Assembly: GCA_964458575.1 (NCBI GenBank)
Contig: CAYWMD010000102.1
Location: 1-10,642 of the forward strand
Reading direction: 5' to 3'
DNA: 10,642 bases
Source of the DNA: CAYWMD01 sp964458575
GTDB taxonomy: Bacteria > Verrucomicrobiota > Verrucomicrobiia > Limisphaerales > JADLHS01
Shown here one piece after another: positions 5,966 through 10,642 of the stretch; the first letter of the stretch is position 1; every line of letters starts with the position of its first letter. The notes below the pieces were generated by a model. It searched no databases. It saw only the letters and a list, made by a program, of their open reading frames with translations, and had not been told where the DNA came from. A program made the translations under genes and the position numbers.

Positions 5966-6179
5966 CACCAATCGCCGGTAACATTACGGATGGCTCACGC
6001 CCCGGAAATCGGTTGTTTTCAGTCGCTCAAATGTTACGATGCAAGCGGTTCTCTGTGCACCACCCGGTGAGATATCTGGCGATGTCTGCCTGCGCGAAAT
6101 TGTAACTCAGGCATTGCTTCGTTGACCGCCGCGCGCATGAGGGGGTGAAAGCTGGCTCTTGCAAAAAACATATTGCGCC

Positions 6180-7556
6180 ATGATTGACCAAAACAAAAAC
6201 GCCGCCCCGCCGAATCATCCGGCCGCCAGCGTGTCCAGCGGCCGGCTCCCCCGCCGTCCCGCGCACGTCACCCGCCGCCAATTCCTGCGCCAATACGGCA
6301 TCGCTTCCAGCGCGCTCACCCTGAGCCCGTTTTTGCTCGACCGCCTCACAACGCTGTGTCAGGCGGCCTCGAATTCCACCCGCGTTTACAAGGTCCGCCA
6401 CGGCGATTGTTTTCAAAATACCGCCAAGCTCTGGGAGATGGTCGGCGGACCGTCACACTACATCGGCGCCAACGACGTCGTGGTCATCAAAGGCAACGCC
6501 CAATGGCCCAACCAGGGTTACACCCACACCGGCTGCATCAAGGGCGTCATTGACCGGATCCTGGCCATTCCCGGTTTCGCCGGTGAAGTGATCATTTGCG
6601 ACAACACCACCAACGGCGGCAAGCCCGGCGCGTGGGGTTTCGACGCCACCGCCGACAACCGGGAACACAACTGGCCGGATCACAACTGGAACTCGCTCGC
6701 CGCCGCATACCGCGCAAACGGCAAACCTGTCGCTGCCAAGAAACTCGTCCAGGGCGCGTGGCGCAACATCACCTTCCCCGGAATTGCACCCTGGAGTCCC
6801 GCCAATGGCGAAGGATGGGTCAGAAACTTTTTCACCTACAACGGCCGGAACACCTACTTCTCCTACCCCATTTTTCAATCCCCGTTGACCCCCGGTCGGC
6901 TGATTGACATGAAAAACGGCGTGTGGGAAAACGGCGGCTACACCGGCCGCAAGGTCAAGAGCATCTTCATGCCCACCTTGAACAATCACGGCTGGGGCGG
7001 CGAGGAGGACTACGCCGGCATCACCAGCGCCATCAAGTCCTTCTTCGGCGCCACCGAAATCCACGTGGGCGACGACGCCACCTGGAACGGCTACTATCAC
7101 ATCCACAGCAGCAGCTACACGCAGAACTCGGCTCTCACCGCGGGCAACCATGTCGGACGTTTTATCAACACGATGTACAAGCCCGAGTTGTTCATCACCG
7201 CCGCCATGTGGTCCGGGTGGGAAAGCCGCACCGGCGACGCCGCGGAAACCAAGACCGTCCTCGCCTGCGAAAACCCGGTCACACTCGATTACATTGCCTG
7301 CCGCGACGTGATCTCGCCTCACGCCTCGTGGCTCAACCCCGACCTGAACAACAACACGCGCAAGCAAATCCTCGGTTGCAACAGCCAGGGCATCGGCACC
7401 ATTGACCCGCAGCAGATCGAAGTCATCACCTTCGACTTCAACAAACCCACCGCCAGCCGGCTGGACATCGAACAGAAGATTCGCGATTTCAAGGCCGACC
7501 AGGCGAGCGAGCAGGACGTCAAGGACACCGTCAAACTTTACATGGAGGGCGACTAG
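6180..7556 (+). CDS. Tat-exported DUF362-like protein
   Basis: A 458-residue protein of unknown function. Residues 31-37 (TRRQFLR) with the following hydrophobic stretch (GIASSALTLSPFLL, 40-53) form a twin-arginine signal, so it is probably folded in the cytoplasm and exported. 'YIGANDVVVIKGNAQWPNQG' (94-113) followed by VIDRILAIPGFAGEVIICDN resembles the N-terminal half of DUF362, where a V-x-I-K-x-N segment precedes a conserved region. Unlike some DUF362 proteins there is no ferredoxin-like CxxCxxC motif. I start at ATG 6180; a TTG at 6159, 11 bases after AGGGGGTGA, is in frame and adds MQKTYCA. Downstream gene is 201 bases away on the same strand; both products are exported. The domain assignment is by motif resemblance only. 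Confidence 0.7.
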   Translation: MIDQNKNAAPPNHPAASVSSGRLPRRPAHVTRRQFLRQYGIASSALTLSPFLLDRLTTLCQAASNSTRVYKVRHGDCFQNTAKLWEMVGGPSHYIGANDVVVIKGNAQWPNQGYTHTGCIKGVIDRILAIPGFAGEVIICDNTTNGGKPGAWGFDATADNREHNWPDHNWNSLAAAYRANGKPVAAKKLVQGAWRNITFPGIAPWSPANGEGWVRNFFTYNGRNTYFSYPIFQSPLTPGRLIDMKNGVWENGGYTGRKVKSIFMPTLNNHGWGGEEDYAGITSAIKSFFGATEIHVGDDATWNGYYHIHSSSYTQNSALTAGNHVGRFINTMYKPELFITAAMWSGWESRTGDAAETKTVLACENPVTLDYIACRDVISPHASWLNPDLNNNTRKQILGCNSQGIGTIDPQQIEVITFDFNKPTASRLDIEQKIRDFKADQASEQDVKDTVKLYMEGD

Positions 7557-7757
7557 CGTGGTTCGCGAATTACATTCTTTGACCGGCGACTCTTCCCGGG
7601 CCGGGGCTCCAGCCAACCTGCCCCTGAAACGGCGCGCGGGCGTCCCGCCCGCAGCACTTGCGACTGTCTCGGACTCTGTTCACATCCGCACTCGCAGCCA
7701 TCCACCAGTGCGCTGCGGCCAGGATGACCGCCCTCCGTTCGCGGCCCGAACCCAGCC
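7557..7757. other. Spacer with GC-rich palindromic repeat
   Basis: About 200 bases between two plus-strand genes. It contains the 7636-7652 palindrome and GC-rich sequence such as CCCGGGCCGGGG (7597-7608), with no T-tract terminator and no convincing promoter. Open frames through it are not protein-like. It looks like repeat-derived spacer rather than gene remnant, but this rests on appearance. Confidence 0.45.
7636..7652. repeat. TCC-loop palindrome, copy 2
   Basis: GCGGGCG-TCC-CGCCCGC is a perfect 7-bp stem with a TCC loop, followed by AGC, as at 5859-5877. The inner stem bases differ from copy 1 but remain complementary, which suggests that the hairpin itself is kept. Resembles REP-type extragenic palindromes. 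Confidence 0.6.
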
Positions 7758-9521
7758 ATGATTCTCCGGACGTTAACGCTGGCGATTGGTTGCTCGGGTC
7801 TGTTGCTGCCCCGCGCGTCCGGTTTTACCAGCGATGGCTCCGTCCTCACCCGCACCTTCGACAAATCCACTTCCTTGACGAACCAGCCGATCATTGTCAC
7901 CGTCACCTTCACCAACAGCGGCGACACCGCGTTGCGGGGTTTCTTCTTCACTGAACAAGTCCGGACCGGCATTACCGTCAACACCCTCGCCGTGAAACTG
8001 AACGGCGTCACCATCAACGATTACACCTTCGAAACCGGCGCGGTCGCCGCCGTTTATGCCGGCTGCACGCCGCACCGTTGGGTATTGGAATCCCCCACCA
8101 ACTTTCCCGAGGCGAACGCCGTCCCCGCGCACGGCAAAGTCCAGATCACCTACACCGCCAGCTCCCCCTCGCCGGGCGCTTTTCCCTTTAATCAATTCAC
8201 CTGGGCCGGCTACCGCGCCAACACCGCCACCGCCTGCTTTGGCCACAGCGAAAACAGCGACCAACAATCCCTGCGTTTCACCAACCTCCTCTTCACGCCG
8301 CTCACCGTGAACATCGCCGGCAACGGTACCGTCTTCCCGAACTACAACGGCCAGCCCCTCCAAATCGGCAAAACCTATACCATGACCGCGACGCCGGGCG
8401 CCGGTTACCTTTTCAAAAACTGGACCGGCGGCGTCACGACGAACCACCCCACCGTCTCGTTCGTGATGAAATCCAACCTGGTCCTCCAGGCCAACTTCGT
8501 CACCAACTTCTACGCCGGCCTCAAAGGCAATTACTACGGCTTGTTCGCCGAAACCAACGGCACCCGCAACCACGACCGCTCCGGCAAATTCACCCTCACC
8601 CTCGCCGAATCAGGATCCTACAGCGCCAGTTTTGTTTTGGGCGCCGCCAGCCTCGCGGCCGCCGGCCGGTTCGACGCCTTTGGCCAGTCCCTCCTGCAAT
8701 TGCGCCCCTCGCTCACCAGCACCGTGAGCGTTGCACTCCAATTGGACGCAACCAACCTGAGCGACAAAATCGAAGGCAACGTCAGCCAGCAATCCTGGAT
8801 CGCCCCGCTGCTCGGCTTCCGCGCGCTCATCTACCCCAGGAACAATCCCTCGCCCGCTGCGGGCCGTTACACACTCATCGTTCCGGCCAGTGACGACGCG
8901 CAATGCCCCGGTGGCCACGGTTTCGCCGTGCTGATGGTGAGAGCCAACGGCCTGTTGCAATGCATTGGTCTCCTCGCCGACGGCACCGCTTTCAACCAGA
9001 GCTTACCCCTCTCGCAACAAGGTTATTGGCCCTTTTACCTCTCCCTCTACAATCGCCAAGGGTCGCTGTCCGGCTGGATCAGCTTCACCAATGAACCCGC
9101 GAGCGATTGCCACGGCCCGTTGAGCTGGATCCGGCCCGCCCTGCCGGGCGCCCGGTTCTATCCGCGCGGCTTCACGAACGAAACTGAAGCCGTCGGATCG
9201 AAGTACATCTCTCCGGCAACGACCCAGCGCATGTTGAACTTCACCAATGGCGTGGTGGAAATGTGCCAAGGCAACCTGCCGACGTCCTTGACCAACCACG
9301 TGCTGTTGAGCGTGCAAAACAATGTCCTCCCGGTCGGGGGCGAAAACCACCAACTGCGCCTGTCATTGTTTGTGCCCTACGGACTGATGAGCGGTCGCTT
9401 CCGCCATCCGGCCACCGGGAGAATGGTCGTCTTCCGCGGTGCCGTCCTGCAAAATCAGAACGGCGGCTTCGGCTGCTTCGCCGGCACGAACCAAAGCGGC
9501 GCCGTCTATTTCGGCCCTTGA
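7758..9521 (+). CDS. Secreted protein with InlB-type beta repeat
   Basis: A 587-residue exported protein. Residues 1-22 (MILRTLTLAIGCSGLLLPRASG) form a Sec signal peptide. Residues ~37-135 (SLTNQPIIVTVTFTNSGDTALRG without its last residues) resemble the immunoglobulin-like DUF11/CARDB type of surface repeat. Residues ~181-250 (PLTVNIAGNGTV ... GAGYLFKNWTGG ... LVLQANF) match the divergent InlB B-repeat. Residues ~255-587 (GNYYGLFAE, GKFTLTLAESGSYS, GRFDAFG, ending GAVYFGP) form a beta-rich module that I recall from secreted Verrucomicrobiota proteins; parts recur near the end (LMSGRFRHPATG). No membrane anchor, LPXTG or PEP-CTERM tail is visible, so it is probably periplasmic or released. No catalytic motif seen. 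The heptad repeat begins just past its stop. Confidence 0.8.
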   Translation: MILRTLTLAIGCSGLLLPRASGFTSDGSVLTRTFDKSTSLTNQPIIVTVTFTNSGDTALRGFFFTEQVRTGITVNTLAVKLNGVTINDYTFETGAVAAVYAGCTPHRWVLESPTNFPEANAVPAHGKVQITYTASSPSPGAFPFNQFTWAGYRANTATACFGHSENSDQQSLRFTNLLFTPLTVNIAGNGTVFPNYNGQPLQIGKTYTMTATPGAGYLFKNWTGGVTTNHPTVSFVMKSNLVLQANFVTNFYAGLKGNYYGLFAETNGTRNHDRSGKFTLTLAESGSYSASFVLGAASLAAAGRFDAFGQSLLQLRPSLTSTVSVALQLDATNLSDKIEGNVSQQSWIAPLLGFRALIYPRNNPSPAAGRYTLIVPASDDAQCPGGHGFAVLMVRANGLLQCIGLLADGTAFNQSLPLSQQGYWPFYLSLYNRQGSLSGWISFTNEPASDCHGPLSWIRPALPGARFYPRGFTNETEAVGSKYISPATTQRMLNFTNGVVEMCQGNLPTSLTNHVLLSVQNNVLPVGGENHQLRLSLFVPYGLMSGRFRHPATGRMVVFRGAVLQNQNGGFGCFAGTNQSGAVYFGP

Positions 9522-9794
9522 AGCCGATTGAATGTCCGCTGTTCGATGTTGAATGTTGAATGTTGAACGTTCCCCTCGATCATTTCGTGTCTTTCGTGGT
9601 GCTATGTCTGCGACCGGCTTTGGTCGCGCGAATCACGACGGGCGACGATGCCAAAGGGTGGTCCATTCAGGTTGAGGAACGCCCGCCGCTTGCCTGCGGT
9701 TCGAGGTCTTGGTCCGGACATTTCCCGCCAAAGGGATTGAAAAACCAGGCGGGGGCGCGCAGGTTGTCCGCGTGAATGGGTTGCAGCGAATGAC
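9522..9794. other. Spacer upstream of the cyclo-ligase gene
   Basis: About 270 bases without a supportable gene. Besides the heptad block it has a GCGACC-GGCTTT-GGTCGC hairpin (9610-9627), a possible CCCGCC/GGCGGG pairing around 9724-9755, and a CCGC-TTGCCT-GCGG hairpin near 9692-9705. The interval directly before 5-formyltetrahydrofolate cyclo-ligase is where the 6S RNA gene sits in many bacteria; I could not fold this segment into a convincing 6S structure. Small open frames here (71 codons on the plus strand) look non-coding. Confidence 0.45.
9528..9600 (+). repeat. Heptad repeat block downstream of the secreted-protein gene
   Basis: GTTCGAT-GTTGAAT-GTTGAAT-GTTGAAC-GTTCCCC (9541-9575) has the same heptad unit, orientation and GTTCCC ending as the insertion in larE. 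A degenerate GATTGAATGTCCGCT precedes it, and CATTTCGTGTCTTTCGTGGT (9581-9600) follows. I recall both kinds of motif as dispersed repeats of these genomes, but no search was run. It starts within 10 bases of the upstream stop codon. Confidence 0.7.
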
Positions 9795-10397
9795 ATGATC
9801 GGCGAGGTCCAACGCGCCAAGACCGCCTTGCGCCGGCAGGTCCGCGAACGGCTCGACCGGCTGACGGGGCAACAACGGTCGTCGGCTTCCGTCGAAATCT
9901 GCTCCCGGTTGCGCCGGCAGTCGGTGTGGCAGGCCAGCGGTCCGGTTTTGTTCTTTGCGCCGATGGCGGTTGAGCCGGACATCTGGCCTTTGTGCGAAGC
10001 GGCCCTGGGCGCCGGCCAAACGGTGGCGTTGCCCCGGTTCGCCGCCGCGACCGGCGACTATCGGGCGGCGCGGATTCAAAACCTCAAAACGGACGTGCGG
10101 CCCGGTCACTTTGGCATTCGCGAGCCGGCGGCGGGTTGTGCTGAACTGCCGATGGAAGCATTCGCGCTGGTGCTGGTGCCAGGCGTGGCGTTCGACCTGG
10201 CCGGTCATCGGCTGGGCCGGGGCCGGGGCGATTACGACCGTTTGCTGGCGCGGGCGCGGGGCGTCAAGGTCGGGGTCGCGTTCGACGAGCAACTGGTGGA
10301 GGCGGTGCCCACGGAAACGCTCGACGTGCGGCTGGATTTCATTTTGACCCCGACGCGGTGGGTGAAGGCGGAAGGTCAAGGGAAGCTCCGAGACTGA
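9795..10397 (+). CDS. 5-formyltetrahydrofolate cyclo-ligase
   Basis: This cytoplasmic enzyme uses ATP to convert 5-formyl-THF (folinic acid) to 5,10-methenyl-THF, returning the storage form to one-carbon metabolism. The 200-residue length is typical. The N-terminal AKTALRRQVRERL (8-20) fits the family's opening basic helix; GIREP (107-111) matches the conserved substrate-loop region; VPGVAFDLAGHRLGRGRGDYDRLL without its last residues (128-151) is the signature ATP-binding motif, with GRGRGDYDR replacing the common GyGgGyYDR. I use the ATG at 9795; there is no strong ribosome-binding site. In many bacteria this gene follows 6S RNA. The preceding secreted-protein gene is 273 bases away, so it is probably not co-transcribed. 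Confidence 0.93.
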   Translation: MIGEVQRAKTALRRQVRERLDRLTGQQRSSASVEICSRLRRQSVWQASGPVLFFAPMAVEPDIWPLCEAALGAGQTVALPRFAAATGDYRAARIQNLKTDVRPGHFGIREPAAGCAELPMEAFALVLVPGVAFDLAGHRLGRGRGDYDRLLARARGVKVGVAFDEQLVEAVPTETLDVRLDFILTPTRWVKAEGQGKLRD

Positions 10398-10642
10398 AGC
10401 TCGCAGCGGCAGCCTGGGCTGGAACTGGATTCCAGAACGGTGTGTTCTCACTCACCCCAACCCGGGGAGCGCTGATGCGGCGATTGATTTCTAGCGTCAT
10501 CAAGCAATTCGGATATTTGAATTCAAAATATCGCACCCCCACAAAGTATAAGTGGACTGTAACCACCCTCGCGTGATATTCGTCTTCCACGTTCGATGAG
10601 AAACTGCATCAACATATCAGCCACGAGTTGGCCGACCATGTC
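10398..10642. other. Right-hand spacer, possibly reaching a partial gene
   Basis: I see no complete gene. CTGGAA-CTGGA-TTCCAG (10419-10435) is a 6-bp hairpin just past the cyclo-ligase stop, without a T-tract. An AT-rich near-palindrome covers 10512-10532 (GATATTTGAATTC...ATATC). Two frames stay open to the right edge: plus strand from 10577 (STFDEKLHQHISHELADHV) and minus strand entering at 10642 and stopping near 10528 (MVGQLVADMLMQFLIERG). Either could be part of a neighbouring gene; the window ends too soon to tell. Confidence 0.35.

Larger units (their letters stand above)
5775..6179. other. Divergent spacer between larE and the DUF362 gene
   Basis: About 400 bases with no supportable gene; open frames here are extensions or shadows. 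It contains the 5859-5877 palindrome and overlapping hairpins at 5938-5965. A possible weak plus-strand promoter is TTGTTT (6013-6018), 16 bases, TACGAT (6035-6040). An AGGGGGTGA tract near 6140-6148 is the only Shine-Dalgarno-like sequence before the downstream gene. Confidence 0.55.

Noticed and set aside
5775..5984. N-terminal extension of LarE to the first ATG of the open frame
   Set aside because: The 70 extra residues are Arg/Pro/Gly-rich and unlike LarE; family homology starts at MDKLRALL, and starting there gives the usual length plus the recognised insertion.
5216..6070. 284-codon plus-strand frame over larE
   Set aside because: Pro/Arg/Ser-rich antisense shadow of larE with no protein features.
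6453..7616. 387-codon open frame antisense to the DUF362 gene
   Set aside because: Val/Gly/Asp-rich shadow of a GC-rich gene; the plus-strand product has a Tat signal and recognisable motifs.
9560..9775. 71-codon open frame starting in the heptad repeat
   Set aside because: Its first codons are repeat sequence (MLNV...) and the rest shows no protein character.
9633..10451. 272-codon minus-strand open frame over the cyclo-ligase gene
   Set aside because: Its sequence is Arg/Pro/His-rich and unlike a protein family; the plus strand encodes a clear 5-FCL signature.

Overview
The window most likely comes from a Verrucomicrobiota genome of the Pedosphaera/Limisphaera type (subdivision 3). The evidence is the 16S rRNA 5' end on the minus strand (AACGAACGCTGGCGGCGTGG after the conserved AGAGTTTGATTCTGG), pseudopilins carrying an AFTLIE cleavage motif, a secreted protein built in the style common in that group, and GTTGAAT heptad repeats that I recall as frequent in such genomes. 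The lineage is inferred, not computed. Coding regions look GC-rich; the rRNA upstream region (about 60-540) looks AT-richer.

Layout. Positions 1-348 hold the start of an rRNA operon on the minus strand: the first ~60 bases of 16S, a structured ~250-nt leader with a boxB-like hairpin and boxA, and a sigma70-type promoter. A gene-free AT-rich spacer (349-556) separates it from a tightly packed minus-strand operon (557-4805) encoding type II secretion inner-membrane and pseudopilin proteins in the order gspF-gspH-gspI-gspJ-gspK. The F-H, H-I and I-J junctions are 4-base ATGA overlaps. No gspG, gspE or gspD is present, so the rest of the secretion machine must be encoded elsewhere.

Upstream of gspF on the same strand, after 66 bases, lies a larE-type sulfur transferase gene (4872-5774). 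It carries an in-frame insertion of about 28 codons containing the heptad repeat. A ~400-base divergent spacer with several hairpins follows. On the plus strand come a Tat-exported DUF362-like protein (6180-7556), a Sec-exported protein with an InlB-type beta repeat and a C-terminal beta-rich module (7758-9521), and a 5-formyltetrahydrofolate cyclo-ligase (9795-10397). The last ~245 bases hold no gene I can support.

Functionally, F, H, I, J and K form the inner-membrane platform and the pseudopilus tip of a type II secretion system, and the plus strand encodes two exported proteins. LarE (nickel-pincer nucleotide synthesis) and the folate enzyme are metabolic and appear unrelated to secretion. 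I see no defence island, CRISPR array, prophage or complete transposon. The most interesting material is the repeat biology (heptad repeats, one inside a coding region; two TCC-loop palindromes with different stems), the collagen-like tail on GspJ, and the structured rRNA leader.
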